Assembly (NCBI GenBank): GCA_027486895.1
Contig: JAIXOE010000015.1
Location: 1-34,697, forward strand
DNA from: Sphingomonadales bacterium
GTDB lineage: Bacteria; Pseudomonadota; Alphaproteobacteria; Sphingomonadales; Sphingomonadaceae
DNA length: 34,697 nucleotides
Reading direction: 5' to 3'
The notes below the pieces were generated by a model. The model had not been told where the DNA came from. It saw only the letters and a list, made by a program, of their open reading frames with translations, and searched no databases. Shown piece by piece: positions 1 through 8,083 of the stretch; position 1 is the first letter of the stretch; each line of letters opens with the position of its first letter. A program made the position numbers and the translations under genes.

Positions 1-362
1 AGCCATCCCGCACAGCCAACATGGTCAGGATGGAAATGGGTTACGAAAATCCGCTTCAGTTCGCGATCCGCCAAGTTTCCTGCGAACATCGCTTTCCATT
101 GTTCGATGGTCGGCGGCATGAAGAGACCGGTGTCCACAAGGGCATAGCCAGCGCCGCCCTCATCTAACAACCAAAGGTTGATGTGCGCCAAATTGCCGGG
201 GACGGGCATGCGCGTCCAGCCAATGTCCGGTGCAATCGGATAGATTTCGCCATACGACGGGGCATGGTCGCCCAAGGGGTATGTTAGCCCCTTAAACTCT
301 TTTGCTTCAAACCCATGGTCGGCAAGCGACGCGTCATAGTCAGGGGGTGCTTTGGTAGCCAT
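1..362 (-). CDS. MBL-fold metallo-hydrolase, N-terminal part (partial)
   Basis: The gene starts at an ATG at 360-362 on the minus strand and runs off the left edge, leaving about 120 codons. Near the truncated end is the motif THFHPDHVGCAGW, which contains the HxHxDH zinc-binding signature of the metallo-beta-lactamase fold. Before it comes a typical strand with an aspartate (ALVDTGL) that precedes the metal site in this fold. Members hydrolyse lactams, thioesters, lactones or glyoxalase-type substrates, and the substrate cannot be told from this fragment. It lies about 50 bases downstream of trcR on the same strand and may be cotranscribed with it. The fold assignment is firm; the reaction is not. 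Confidence 0.85.
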   Translation of the reverse strand, partial: MATKAPPDYDASLADHGFEAKEFKGLTYPLGDHAPSYGEIYPIAPDIGWTRMPVPGNLAHINLWLLDEGGAGYALVDTGLFMPPTIEQWKAMFAGNLADRELKRIFVTHFHPDHVGCAGW

Positions 363-412
363 ACCCCAACCCGTGCCTTAACCAAGCGATTAAGGCAATG
401 ATAACGTCGTCC

Positions 413-1114
413 TTATTCGCCCGCTTTTTTGAACAAGGTATCTGCGGTCAGCTCGACCTTTTCAGTGCTTTCGACTTCACCGTTCAGAGCTGCTTCAGCG
501 CGGCGCGCCGCTTCGGTACGTTCTGCACGCAATTCTTCGATCAACGCTTCACGATCAGTGCCAAGGCGCGCATCATTTACAGCGGTGTTATCAATACCGG
601 CCTTTTTGGCAGCGCGATTAACGATGGCGTCGAGTTCGCGTTGCGAAGTCAGTCCAAGTGTTACGGGATCCTTTGCCTGGATTTCAGCAATGTTCCAATG
701 GCTGCGATCGCGAATGGCCGTAATGGTATTACGCGTTGTCCCGATCAACTTGCAGATGGCGCCATCGGAAATTTCCGGATGGTTACGCAGCAACCAGGCG
801 ATGCCGTCTGGCTTATCCTGCCGCTTTGAAACTGGCGTGTAGCGTGGCCCCTTTGTACGGCGGACCTGATCTGGACCCTTGGACATGCGAAGAACATAAT
901 CTTCGTCAGCCTGACCCTTTTCGATTTCATCCATCGACAATTCGCCGGCATGTACGGGATCGCGACCGGTATATTTCGAGCCAGTCATGTCATCCGCCAT
1001 AGCCTGAACTTCAAGAATATGGATGCCGCAGAACTCGGCAATTTGCGAGAAGCTCAAACCAGTATTGTCGACCAACCAAGCGGCAGTCGCATGTGGCATC
1101 AAAGGGGTGGCCAT
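413..1114 (-). CDS. trcR: Cell-cycle transcriptional regulator TrcR (DUF1013 family)
   Basis: This 233-residue protein matches, from memory, the alphaproteobacterial DUF1013 family, named TrcR in annotation pipelines. The recognisable stretches are the N-terminal MATPLMPHATAAWLVDNTGL, a first predicted helix-turn-helix (SFSQIAEFCGIHILEVQAMA), and a central region with a second one (ISDGAICKLIGTTRNTITAI). The two HTH-like segments suggest DNA binding. The C-terminal 50 residues are charged and low in similarity to the core. A good ribosome site (GGAG) lies about 9 bases before the ATG. The leader holds a terminator-like hairpin, listed separately. The family is conserved in alphaproteobacteria, and its targets cannot be inferred here. 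Confidence 0.85.
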   Translation of the reverse strand: MATPLMPHATAAWLVDNTGLSFSQIAEFCGIHILEVQAMADDMTGSKYTGRDPVHAGELSMDEIEKGQADEDYVLRMSKGPDQVRRTKGPRYTPVSKRQDKPDGIAWLLRNHPEISDGAICKLIGTTRNTITAIRDRSHWNIAEIQAKDPVTLGLTSQRELDAIVNRAAKKAGIDNTAVNDARLGTDREALIEELRAERTEAARRAEAALNGEVESTEKVELTADTLFKKAGE

Positions 1115-1135
1115 GTCTTTTGCTCCAATAATAAG

Positions 1136-1157
1136 GGCCGCCCCTTACGGAGCGGCC
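1136..1157 (-). terminator. Terminator-like hairpin in the trcR leader
   Basis: On the minus strand there is a 9-bp stem (GGCCGCTCC paired with GGGGCGGCC, one T-G wobble) closed by a GTAA tetraloop and followed by CTTATTATT. It ends about 20 bases before the trcR start and just upstream of its ribosome site. No minus-strand gene ends upstream of it, because the neighbour at 1273 points the other way. It could terminate a short RNA, attenuate trcR, or simply be a stable leader structure. The T-tract is interrupted, so termination is uncertain. Confidence 0.45.
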
Positions 1158-1272
1158 TGAAATTCTTGAACAGCGCATTAGGCGAACTTTGCCCAATCGG
1201 CAAGCGGCAATGCGCGTGGGGGCTTGCGTGCCTACCGTCCGGCATGCAATCCAGCGGTGGATTGGGGAAGAA

Positions 1273-2238
1273 ATGAAACGTCTTATTAAATGGCTCCTTG
1301 TTGTGCTCGTGATCGCGGTGGCCGCAGTGTTTATCTGGGGCTATGCGCCAGATACCGATGCGACTGCTATGGAAACCAAATATGGCAACAGCGCATCGCG
1401 TTTTGCTGACCTAGAACCAGGCCTGCGCGTCCACTATCGCGATGAGGGCAATCCTGATGGCCGTGTTCTTGTGCTTATTCATGGGTCGAACGCATCTCTG
1501 CATACGTGGGAGCCTTGGGTCCAGATTTTGGGCAAGGACTACCGTATCATTTCAATGGACCTTCCCGGCCATGGCCTTACCGGGCAAAATCCTTCCGGTG
1601 TCTATGACAACGCATCTTATGTGGGGATTGTCGACCGACTGCTTACGCAACTAAATGTCAAAAAAGCCGTAATTGGGGGCAACTCAATGGGTGGCGGTGT
1701 CACATGGATGTACACACTCGCACACCCAGAAAAGGTCGAGGCGATGTTGCTCGTCGACGCCAGCGGCCAGCCTTATGCCAAATCGGGCAATACGCCGCTT
1801 GGTTTCCGTTTGATGCGGATGCCGGTCATCAAAGAGGCTGCGCGCTTTATCGCCCCACGCAGTATTTTTGAATCCAGCGTCAAAACCTCAATGAGCGTCC
1901 AATCGCAAATCGATGCAAAACTGGTCGACCGCTATTGGGAGCTCAACCGCTATCCCGGCAACCGGGAAGCAACGTTGAAGCGCTTTGCAAACCCGCAAAG
2001 CATGCGGTCCGGCAGCAAAGAGAAGTTGGCCGCAATCAAGGTCCCAGTGATGATCCTGTGGGGCGCGGAGGACAATCTTATTCCCGTAACCTCAGCCAAA
2101 TGGTTTGCGGGCGCTTTGCCGCAAGCTAGGCTGATCATTTACCCAAGCGTCGGCCATATCCCGATGGAGGAAATTCCGGAGAAGAGCGCTGCCGATGTTA
2201 AAAGCTGGCTGGATGGCTTACCGCCGCCGGCAGCTTAA
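1273..2238 (+). CDS. Alpha/beta hydrolase, membrane-anchored
   Basis: The predicted protein has 321 residues from the ATG at 1273, chosen because GGGGAAG lies just before it and because the sequence then begins with a membrane anchor or signal segment (WLLVVLVIAVAAVFIWGY, about residues 6-23). An upstream ATG at 1189 would add 28 residues that look non-coding. The fold signatures are clear: the oxyanion loop VLIHGSNAS, the nucleophile elbow GGNSMGGG (GxSxG serine), the acid in WGAEDNLIPV and the histidine in SVGHIPMEE. It is likely periplasm-facing. The substrate is unknown; esterase, lipase or haloalkane dehalogenase-like enzymes share this core. Its TAA overlaps the stop of the convergent quinone oxidoreductase gene. 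Confidence 0.88.
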   Translation: MKRLIKWLLVVLVIAVAAVFIWGYAPDTDATAMETKYGNSASRFADLEPGLRVHYRDEGNPDGRVLVLIHGSNASLHTWEPWVQILGKDYRIISMDLPGHGLTGQNPSGVYDNASYVGIVDRLLTQLNVKKAVIGGNSMGGGVTWMYTLAHPEKVEAMLLVDASGQPYAKSGNTPLGFRLMRMPVIKEAARFIAPRSIFESSVKTSMSVQSQIDAKLVDRYWELNRYPGNREATLKRFANPQSMRSGSKEKLAAIKVPVMILWGAEDNLIPVTSAKWFAGALPQARLIIYPSVGHIPMEEIPEKSAADVKSWLDGLPPPAA

Positions 2239-3233
2239 ACTTCGAGCAGAATTTTGCCAACATGCGCGCCGGACTCCATATAGGCGTGCGCTCCGGCGGC
2301 ATCGTTCAGGGGAAATATCCTGTCCATTTCAGGCCGCAAGGCCCCGTCACAGACCATTGGCCAAACCGTTGCCGATATTTCCTGCGCCAACAACGCTTTG
2401 AACTCTGTTGTGCGTGGGCGCAGCGTTGATCCTGTCAACATAAGCCGGCGAGACATGATATAGGCCATGTTGAGTTCAGCGGTCATCCCGCCTTGGACTG
2501 CAATGGTCACATGCCTACCGTCTTCGCGCAAACACTGAAGATTTCGGGCAACATAACCACCTGCGACCATATCCAGCACGAGGTGGACACCAGCGCCATC
2601 GGTAATCGCTTTCACTTCAGCGACAAAATCTGCGCTGTTGTAGTTTATCGCATGATCTGCGCCGATTGCTTGCGCTGCGGCACATTTGTCGTCCGAGCCG
2701 CAGGTCACAATCACGTTGAGATCAAACAATTTGCCCAATTTAATCGCCATTGTTCCAATGCCGCTCGTGCCGCCATGTATCAGGATGGTCTCCCCGGGCG
2801 CAGCGTAGCCGCGTTCAAACACATTGTGCCACACGGTGAACAGCGTTTCCGGCAATGCCGCCGCTTCGGCCATTTCCATACCCGCTGGAACGGGCAGGCA
2901 AACGTCGACGCGTGCGAGGCAATATTCTGCATAACCGCCGCCCGATACCAACGCACATTGGCGTGTGCCCAACAACTCGGGGTCCACGCCCGCACCTACC
3001 GAAACAACAATCCCTGACACTTCAAGGCCCGGCAAGTCACTGGCGCCTGGCGGCGGCGGATACAACCCTTTGCGTTGAATAACATCGGGTCTGTTCACGC
3101 CGGCAAAGGCAACCTTTAAAAGCAATTCACCATGGCCGGGGGTTGGAACTGGGCGTTGTGTTGCGACCAGCACTTCGGGTCCGCCCGGCGTCGAAATTTC
3201 GATAGCCGTCATCGACTCAGGCGGTTTTTCCAT
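2235..3233 (-). CDS. NAD(P)H:quinone oxidoreductase (PIG3-like, MDR superfamily)
   Basis: This is a zinc-independent medium-chain dehydrogenase/reductase of about 332 residues. The N-terminal GroES-like half has the PIG3-type stretch FAGVNRPDVIQRKGLYPPPP. The nucleotide-binding half has the loop IHGGTSGIGTMAIKLG, the AxxGxxG-like motif of NADPH-dependent quinone reductases. The cysteine and histidine pattern for catalytic zinc is absent, as expected for the family. I chose the ATG at 3233, preceded by GGGGA. A TTG at 3275 (14 residues earlier) and an ATG at 3212 are alternatives. It is divergent from the DUF1192 gene and convergent with the hydrolase. The likely role is one- or two-electron reduction of quinones or enones; the substrate is unknown. 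Confidence 0.87.
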   Translation of the reverse strand: MEKPPESMTAIEISTPGGPEVLVATQRPVPTPGHGELLLKVAFAGVNRPDVIQRKGLYPPPPGASDLPGLEVSGIVVSVGAGVDPELLGTRQCALVSGGGYAEYCLARVDVCLPVPAGMEMAEAAALPETLFTVWHNVFERGYAAPGETILIHGGTSGIGTMAIKLGKLFDLNVIVTCGSDDKCAAAQAIGADHAINYNSADFVAEVKAITDGAGVHLVLDMVAGGYVARNLQCLREDGRHVTIAVQGGMTAELNMAYIMSRRLMLTGSTLRPRTTEFKALLAQEISATVWPMVCDGALRPEMDRIFPLNDAAGAHAYMESGAHVGKILLEV

Positions 3234-3317
3234 ATCTACTGCATCCCCATTTTGATTGTCGGGCCTTTTAGGCAAGCTTCATATTGACAGCAACCGTTCA
3301 CGGGTAAAATATGCGTT

Positions 3318-3515
3318 ATGGAAATCGACGAAAATCTGCCGTTACGCCGGGACGACCCACTCAACAATCTTGTTAAGCAAGATATTGATTCCCTGTCGGT
3401 TGCGGAACTTGAAGCCCGCATCGCTGCGTTAAAGTCAGAAATAACGCGGTGTGAGGGCAAAATCGCCTTTGCAAGCAAGCATCGCAGCGTTGCTGATGCC
3501 TTGTTCAAAAAATAG
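3318..3515 (+). CDS. DUF1192 domain protein
   Basis: This small acidic protein of 65 residues matches the DUF1192 family of alphaproteobacteria. The recognisable parts are a DDPL motif near residue 12 and a predicted single coiled-coil helix, LSVAELEARIAALKSEITRC, followed by a short basic tail ending in ALFKK. It has no signal peptide or membrane segment. Its function is unknown in the literature I know. It lies divergently from the quinone oxidoreductase gene, sharing about 85 bases of upstream DNA, and 142 bases before clpA on the same strand. That gap carries its own promoter candidate, so cotranscription with clpA is doubtful. Confidence 0.85.
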   Translation: MEIDENLPLRRDDPLNNLVKQDIDSLSVAELEARIAALKSEITRCEGKIAFASKHRSVADALFKK

Positions 3516-3583
3516 TCACGCGATGGTGAAAATCGGCCCTAAATTTTTAAGAAACTGGGGATGAAGTCCGTTATCTGCCTCAT

Positions 3584-3630
3584 GTCGCTTGAAAGCAAAG
3601 AATGCCGCGCCAATATAGAGTTCAAGCGAC
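3584..3630 (+). promoter_or_regulatory. Heat-shock (sigma-32-like) promoter candidate with 10-bp inverted repeat, clpA
   Basis: CTTGAAA at 3588-3594 and CCAATAT at 3610-3616, separated by 15 bases, resemble the RpoH promoter elements of alphaproteobacteria and lie about 40 bases before the clpA start. The candidate is framed by a perfect 10-bp inverted repeat: GTCGCTTGAA at 3584-3593 and TTCAAGCGAC at 3621-3630. The left arm includes the -35 element, and the right arm lies near the predicted transcription start. Heat-shock control of a Clp ATPase is plausible from family knowledge; the promoter call itself is by eye. Confidence 0.5.
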
Positions 3631-3657
3631 AGCGACTCATTTTAGGGAGACGATAAC

Positions 3658-6000
3658 ATGCCATCATTTGCGGAGTCGCTGGAAGCAACGCTTCACAACG
3701 CGTTGAAACACGCAGGCGACCGTGCGCATGAATATGCGACGCTTGAGCATTTGCTGCTCGCACTCATCGATGATGCTGATGCGGCGAAGGTCATGCAGGC
3801 ATGCGGCGTTGATTTGGGCGAACTGTCCGACATCATTATCACCTATCTCGATACCGAACTGGAAAGCTTGCGCGTCGAAGGCAAGGTAGATCCCTCCCCC
3901 ACCAGCGGTTTTCAACGCGTCGTCCAGCGCGCAATATTGCACGTCCAAAGCTCGGGCAAAGATGTCGTAACGGGCGCGAACGTTCTGGTGGCTTTGTTCT
4001 CCGAACGCGAAAGCTACGCCGTTTATTTCCTGCAACAGCAGGATATGAGCCGCCTCGACGCGGTATCGTATATCAGCCATGGCATTGGCAAAGATGGCAA
4101 GCTTGCCGAGCCACGCCAAGTCACTGGATCCGAGCAAAAGAGCGAAGAGCCAGAAGACGCCAAGGCAAAGAAGGACAAGAAAGAGGGCGCGCTTGATCAG
4201 TTCACCGTCAATCTGAACGAAAAAGCCAAGCAGGGTCGCATCGATCCGCTCATTGGCCGCACGGCTGAGGTCGATCGTACGGTCCAAATTTTGTGCCGCA
4301 GGTCCAAGAACAACCCATTATATGTAGGTGAACCCGGCGTTGGCAAAACGGCCATCGCGGAAGGTCTGGCGCGTCGTATCGTGGAAAAGCAAGTCCCAGA
4401 GGTCTTGTTGCCCGCGGTGATTTACTCGCTCGACATGGGCGCGCTTCTGGCCGGCACGCGCTATCGTGGAGATTTCGAAGAGCGGCTCAAGGCAGTGGTT
4501 TCGGAACTCGAAAAGCTGCCCGATGCCATCCTGTTCATTGACGAAATCCATACGGTCATCGGCGCTGGCGCAACCAGCGGCGGGGCGATGGATGCATCCA
4601 ATTTGCTGAAGCCTGCATTGTCCGGCGGCACCATTCGTTGCATCGGTTCGACGACCTACAAGGAATTCCGCAACCATTTCGAAAAAGACCGCGCTTTGCT
4701 TCGCCGGTTCCAGAAGATCGACGTCAATGAGCCAAGCATTGAGGATACAATCAAAATCCTCGCGGGCCTGCGTTCTGCATTCGAAGAGCATCACAAGGTG
4801 AAGTACACGCCAGACGCCATTAAGGCGGCGGTGGAACTGTCATCGCGCTACATCAATGACCGCAAGCAGCCAGATAAGGCCATCGATGTCATTGACGAAG
4901 TCGGCGCGATGCAAATGCTGGTTGCACCATCAAAGCGTCGTAAACTGATTACCGCGCGTGAAATTGAGGCGGTCATCGCCACCATCGCTCGCATCCCGCC
5001 AAAGCAGGTGTCTACGGACGACAAGACTGCGCTCGGAACGCTTGAGGCGGATCTGAAGCGCGTTGTGTTTGGACAGGACAAGGCCATTGAGGTGCTCGCG
5101 AGTGCCATCAAGCTCAGCCGTGCAGGCTTGCGTGACACTGAAAAGCCAATCGGCAGCTATTTGTTCAGTGGTCCAACAGGTGTCGGTAAGACTGAAGTCG
5201 CGCGGCAACTTGCCTCCATTCTTGGGATTCCGCTCAAGCGGTTCGATATGTCCGAATATATGGAACGACACAGCGTCAGCCGCTTGATCGGTGCGCCTCC
5301 CGGCTATGTTGGCTTCGACCAAGGCGGTTTACTGACCGATGCCGTCGACCAGAGCCCGCACAGCGTGCTGTTGCTCGACGAAATCGAAAAGGCGCATCCC
5401 GACCTATTCAACATCCTGCTTCAGGTTATGGATAATGGCCGTCTGACCGATCATCATGGCAAAACCGTTGATTTCCGGAACGTCATCTTGATTATGACAA
5501 CCAATGCTGGTGCCAGCGATATGGCCAAAGAAGGCATTGGTTTCGGCAATAACATCAGCAAGGAAGACGCTGGTGATGAGGCCGTCAAAAAGATGTTTGC
5601 GCCGGAATTCCGCAACCGTCTGGATGCGACGGTGCCATTTGGTTACCTGCCAACCGAAGTCGTTGCGCGCGTTGTAGACAAGTTCATCTTGCAGCTTGAA
5701 CTTCAACTTGCTGACCAGAATGTGCACATCAAACTGGATGACGAGGCCCGTGCATGGCTGACGGAACGTGGTTATGACAAGCTATATGGTGCGCGGCCTA
5801 TGGGACGCCTCATTCAAGAGAAAATTAAGCAGCCGCTTGCTGAAGAGCTTCTGTTTGGGAAACTCGTGCATGGCGGCGAAGTGGCTGTCCACATCAAGGA
5901 CGGCGCGCCCAATTTTGAAGTAACGCCCGCTGCACCAAAGGCTACAAAGCCAAAGCCGCCTAAGAAAAAGGTCGCGAAAAAAGCAAGCAAGGCCGAGTAA
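3658..6000 (+). CDS. clpA: ATP-dependent Clp protease ATP-binding subunit ClpA
   Basis: ClpA is the hexameric AAA+ unfoldase that feeds substrates to the ClpP peptidase in the cytoplasm. This 780-residue protein has the Clp N-domain (first ~150 residues, including [15 protein letters not shown]), then a charged linker rich in Lys, Glu and Asp. The first ATPase domain has Walker A GEPGVGKT (224-231) and Walker B LFIDEIHT (around 295). The second has Walker A GPTGVGKT (505-512) and Walker [12 protein letters not shown] (around 574). The ClpP-docking IGF loop is present at 627-629, which separates ClpA from ClpB. The C-terminal ~25 residues form a Lys/Pro/Ala tail not seen in E. coli ClpA. The ribosome site AGGGAG fits the ATG at 3658. 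The adaptor gene clpS, often adjacent, is not found here. Confidence 0.97.
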   Translation: MPSFAESLEATLHNALKHAGDRAHEYATLEHLLLALIDDADAAKVMQACGVDLGELSDIIITYLDTELESLRVEGKVDPSPTSGFQRVVQRAILHVQSSGKDVVTGANVLVALFSERESYAVYFLQQQDMSRLDAVSYISHGIGKDGKLAEPRQVTGSEQKSEEPEDAKAKKDKKEGALDQFTVNLNEKAKQGRIDPLIGRTAEVDRTVQILCRRSKNNPLYVGEPGVGKTAIAEGLARRIVEKQVPEVLLPAVIYSLDMGALLAGTRYRGDFEERLKAVVSELEKLPDAILFIDEIHTVIGAGATSGGAMDASNLLKPALSGGTIRCIGSTTYKEFRNHFEKDRALLRRFQKIDVNEPSIEDTIKILAGLRSAFEEHHKVKYTPDAIKAAVELSSRYINDRKQPDKAIDVIDEVGAMQMLVAPSKRRKLITAREIEAVIATIARIPPKQVSTDDKTALGTLEADLKRVVFGQDKAIEVLASAIKLSRAGLRDTEKPIGSYLFSGPTGVGKTEVARQLASILGIPLKRFDMSEYMERHSVSRLIGAPPGYVGFDQGGLLTDAVDQSPHSVLLLDEIEKAHPDLFNILLQVMDNGRLTDHHGKTVDFRNVILIMTTNAGASDMAKEGIGFGNNISKEDAGDEAVKKMFAPEFRNRLDATVPFGYLPTEVVARVVDKFILQLELQLADQNVHIKLDDEARAWLTERGYDKLYGARPMGRLIQEKIKQPLAEELLFGKLVHGGEVAVHIKDGAPNFEVTPAAPKATKPKPPKKKVAKKASKAE

Positions 6001-6005
6001 AAGGC

Positions 6006-7064
6006 CTAGTTCTGCCCGACTGGCAACAGTTCGGCAGAGGGCCCTATGCCATTAAATAGCTCGGGCTCGGTTCCGGTCATCCAGACCTGTGCGCCGGTTT
6101 CGGCCAGTAACTCAAACAATGCAGCGCGTCTTGACGGATCGAGATGCGCTGCAACCTCATCCAGCAACAGGATAGGCGGCGCCTGGCGCTGTGCAGACAC
6201 GAGCGCGGCGTGCGCGAGGATAAGTGACAGCAGCAACGCCTTTTGCTCGCCTGTTGAACATTGCTCCGCCATTTGGCCTGATACCATGTGTATGACATCA
6301 AGGTCTGCGCGATGTGGACCAACCAACGTGCGTCCGGCAGCTGCGTCGCGACTGCGGCCCTTCCGCCAAATGACGGCCAGATCACCATCAGATGGACCAG
6401 CTTTGTCTACAAGGCTGATGAGAGGAACCGCAAATGGCCCCGAAGGCGCGCTTTGTAATTGGTCACGCAGGGCTTCAACCAAGTCGGTACGTGCGGCTTG
6501 AATAGCATAAGCGCTGTCCGCCATCTGTTGTTCAAGTGCATCCAACCAAAGTGGATCAGCCGCCTCCGCCCCAGACAACAGCTTGTTTCGCTGCTGCATG
6601 GCCTTTTCATAACGGTTGCTGTGGCGGGCATGCTGTGGGCTTAATGCCAGCACCAGGCGGTCCAGAAACCGCCTCCGTGCCGCAGCGCCATCTGCAAACA
6701 GCCGATCCATCGCTGGCGTAAGCCAAATAACCGAAAGCCATTCAGCGAGGCTGTTTATCGATGCATTGCTCTCGTTCACACGGACTTTGCGACGTTCGGG
6801 CTGTTCGGCGCTAACACCCGTTCCAATGACATTTCCCGACACTTCCGCGACGATGGCGAATCCACCACCACCACCAACACGCACCATATCAGACATAGCA
6901 GCGCGCCGCAGGCCACGCCCCGGAACCAGAAGCGAGACTGCTTCTAATATGTTGGTTTTGCCTGCGCCATTTGATCCGTGAAGTGCAATGAACTGCGCGT
7001 CTGGACGGATCTCAAGCGCGGCATGGTTGCGAAAATCATTCAAGGATAGGCGAGACAGAACCAT
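6006..7064 (-). CDS. recF: DNA replication and repair protein RecF
   Basis: RecF is an SMC-like ATPase that, with RecO and RecR, loads RecA at single-strand gaps. The 352-residue form starting at the ATG at 7064 begins MVLSRLSLNDFRNHAAL, the standard RecF start; the longer open frame upstream looks non-coding. Visible motifs are Walker A GSNGAGKT (30-37), the family stretch IWLTPAMDRLFADG, the ABC-type signature STGEQKALLLSLILAHAAL and Walker B PPILLLDEVAAHLD. The length is normal. It ends 5 bases from the clpA stop, tail to tail. It is not next to dnaA, dnaN or gyrB, unlike in many bacteria. The start has only a weak ribosome site. Confidence 0.96.
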   Translation of the reverse strand: MVLSRLSLNDFRNHAALEIRPDAQFIALHGSNGAGKTNILEAVSLLVPGRGLRRAAMSDMVRVGGGGGFAIVAEVSGNVIGTGVSAEQPERRKVRVNESNASINSLAEWLSVIWLTPAMDRLFADGAAARRRFLDRLVLALSPQHARHSNRYEKAMQQRNKLLSGAEAADPLWLDALEQQMADSAYAIQAARTDLVEALRDQLQSAPSGPFAVPLISLVDKAGPSDGDLAVIWRKGRSRDAAAGRTLVGPHRADLDVIHMVSGQMAEQCSTGEQKALLLSLILAHAALVSAQRQAPPILLLDEVAAHLDPSRRAALFELLAETGAQVWMTGTEPELFNGIGPSAELLPVGQN

Positions 7065-7128
7065 ATGGGTGCCTGCTATAGTATGGCATGTTCTGGTCAA
7101 GCCACTTGTCGGAAATCCACTCAGCCAA

Positions 7129-7151
7129 ATGTTGGTATTTTTTCCCAACAT
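7129..7151. promoter_or_regulatory. Inverted repeat in the recF / PspC-operon intergenic region
   Basis: ATGTTGG at 7129-7135 and CCAACAT at 7145-7151 form a perfect 7-bp inverted repeat around a 9-base T-rich spacer. It lies between the divergent recF and PspC-operon starts and is not followed by a T-tract on either strand, so it looks more like a protein-binding site than a terminator. No known operator is recognised. Confidence 0.3.
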
Positions 7152-7223
7152 ATGAAATTGTTCCCTGCCCCCGATTAGCATGAATTTATCTCAAGTTATT
7201 GATTTTATTAGATACATCCAATT

Positions 7224-7239
7224 TGGCATGGACTGTGCA
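7224..7239 (+). promoter_or_regulatory. Sigma-54-type promoter candidate before the PspC operon
   Basis: TGGCATGGACTGTGCA fits the -24/-12 architecture: GG at 7225-7226 and GC at 7237-7238 are separated by exactly 10 bases, with TGGCATG against TGGCACG and GTGCA against TTGCA. It lies 50 bases before the first start codon. In E. coli the psp operon is sigma-54 dependent, so the match is suggestive, but no PspF-type activator or its binding site is seen here. Confidence 0.35.
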
Positions 7240-7288
7240 GAGTATCCTGCATAGCCGGAATGGTCCGGCAGATTTAAAGGAACATCAC

Positions 7289-7408
7289 ATGACACAATAT
7301 GCACGCACCCAAATCGTTTCAGCTTTCGCAGCTGTCGTTTGCGCTTTCATCACCATCGGCATCAGCGTTGCACCCGCCGTTGCGCCTGCTTCGGGCCTCG
7401 TCGCTTAA
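7289..7408 (+). CDS. Small membrane or secreted peptide, 39 residues
   Basis: This is a 39-codon ORF with a strong ribosome site (AAGGAACATCAC before the ATG). It encodes a short polar N-terminus, MTQYARTQ, and then a continuous hydrophobic segment of about 23 residues rich in Ala, Val and Ile, ending in APASGLVA. It could be a single-pass membrane peptide or a signal-peptide-like remnant. I recognise no family. It is the first gene of a likely three-gene unit with pspC (36 bases on) and a PilZ gene, which suggests an envelope-related role (inference). A longer in-frame start at 7199 lacks a ribosome site. Confidence 0.6.
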   Translation: MTQYARTQIVSAFAAVVCAFITIGISVAPAVAPASGLVA

Positions 7409-7444
7409 ACGCATTAACGCAGTTCAAGACATGGGAGTGAAGAA

Positions 7445-7621
7445 ATGACACGTTTAACATTGGATAAAGCCAACAAGAAGATTCTCGGTGTATGTGCCGG
7501 ATTGGCGAACTGGTCCGGGATGGACGCGACGATCATTCGCCTGATCTTTGCTGTCGCTACCGTGATTGGTTTTGGCTCACCCGTCCTGATCTACATCCTG
7601 CTGGCGATGATACTCGACTAA
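7445..7621 (+). CDS. PspC domain protein, minimal (58 residues)
   Basis: The translation begins MTRLTLDKANKKILGVCAGL and continues into a WSGMDATIIRLIF segment, then a hydrophobic helix ending VLIYILLAMILD. This is the PspC domain pattern (GVCxGLAxxxGxDxTxxRLxF, then YxxLxxxxP-like end), reduced to one domain with no C-terminal extension. E. coli PspC is about twice as long. PspC proteins are inner-membrane parts of the phage-shock envelope-stress response. A GGGAG ribosome site at 7433-7437 supports the start. No pspA or pspB is adjacent. The gene sits between the 39-residue peptide and a PilZ gene on the same strand. Confidence 0.85.
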   Translation: MTRLTLDKANKKILGVCAGLANWSGMDATIIRLIFAVATVIGFGSPVLIYILLAMILD

Positions 7622-7674
7622 ATCTGATTACTCCGCTACCGTTTATCGGGAGATTAAGGGATCAGGAGCCACCA

Positions 7675-8007
7675 ATGGCCGGGGACGTTTTTGACAGCCG
7701 TGGGCACGACTATCGCGCATTTATGCGTGGAGGCGTTTCCATCACCGCAAGCGTCCGTGAACAGGGCGGAGGTCGACAGAAAGTTGAAGTTGTCGATCTA
7801 TCGCAAGCTGGATTTCGCATGCGGACCGGATCTTATATTGCGCCGGACCGGATACTGTTCCTAACATTGCCCGGATATAACCCACTCGAAGCGCATATCG
7901 CGTGGCACGAGAATGAATATTATGGCTGCGAATTTGTCCAGAGACTGCATGAGGCAGTGTATGACGACATTGTCCGTCGCTATCCGCTGTTCAAGGTTCG
8001 CACTTAA
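7675..8007 (+). CDS. PilZ domain protein (c-di-GMP receptor type)
   Basis: This is a single-domain PilZ protein of 110 residues starting at the ATG at 7675, preceded by AGGAG. Both halves of the c-di-GMP signature are visible: RAFMR (RxxxR) near residue 14 and DLSQAG (D/NxSxxG) near residue 42. The rest is beta-rich and ends in a helix, as in other stand-alone PilZ domains. It has no membrane segment and no partner domain, so it should act as a cytoplasmic adaptor. It lies 53 bases after pspC and probably shares its transcript, linking c-di-GMP sensing to envelope stress by position only. The longer frame from 7492 overlaps pspC and is rejected. Confidence 0.87.
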   Translation: MAGDVFDSRGHDYRAFMRGGVSITASVREQGGGRQKVEVVDLSQAGFRMRTGSYIAPDRILFLTLPGYNPLEAHIAWHENEYYGCEFVQRLHEAVYDDIVRRYPLFKVRT

Positions 8008-8083
8008 TCATCAATGCCCCATTTGCTCAGCAGCGCTCGTGTCACTTAAATGCGATGCTGCCGGCGGCTTACCCAGTTATGTT

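Noticed and set aside
398-842. Plus-strand frames opposite trcR
   Set aside because: Both lie antisense to a recognised conserved family and show no known motif or ribosome site.
6001-6035. Possible terminator at the clpA/recF junction
   Set aside because: The imperfect stem lies inside the recF 3' end with two mismatches and no proper T-tract.
7492-7674. Upstream extension of the first PilZ frame
   Set aside because: It overlaps pspC in another frame, and the ATG at 7675 has an AGGAG ribosome site.
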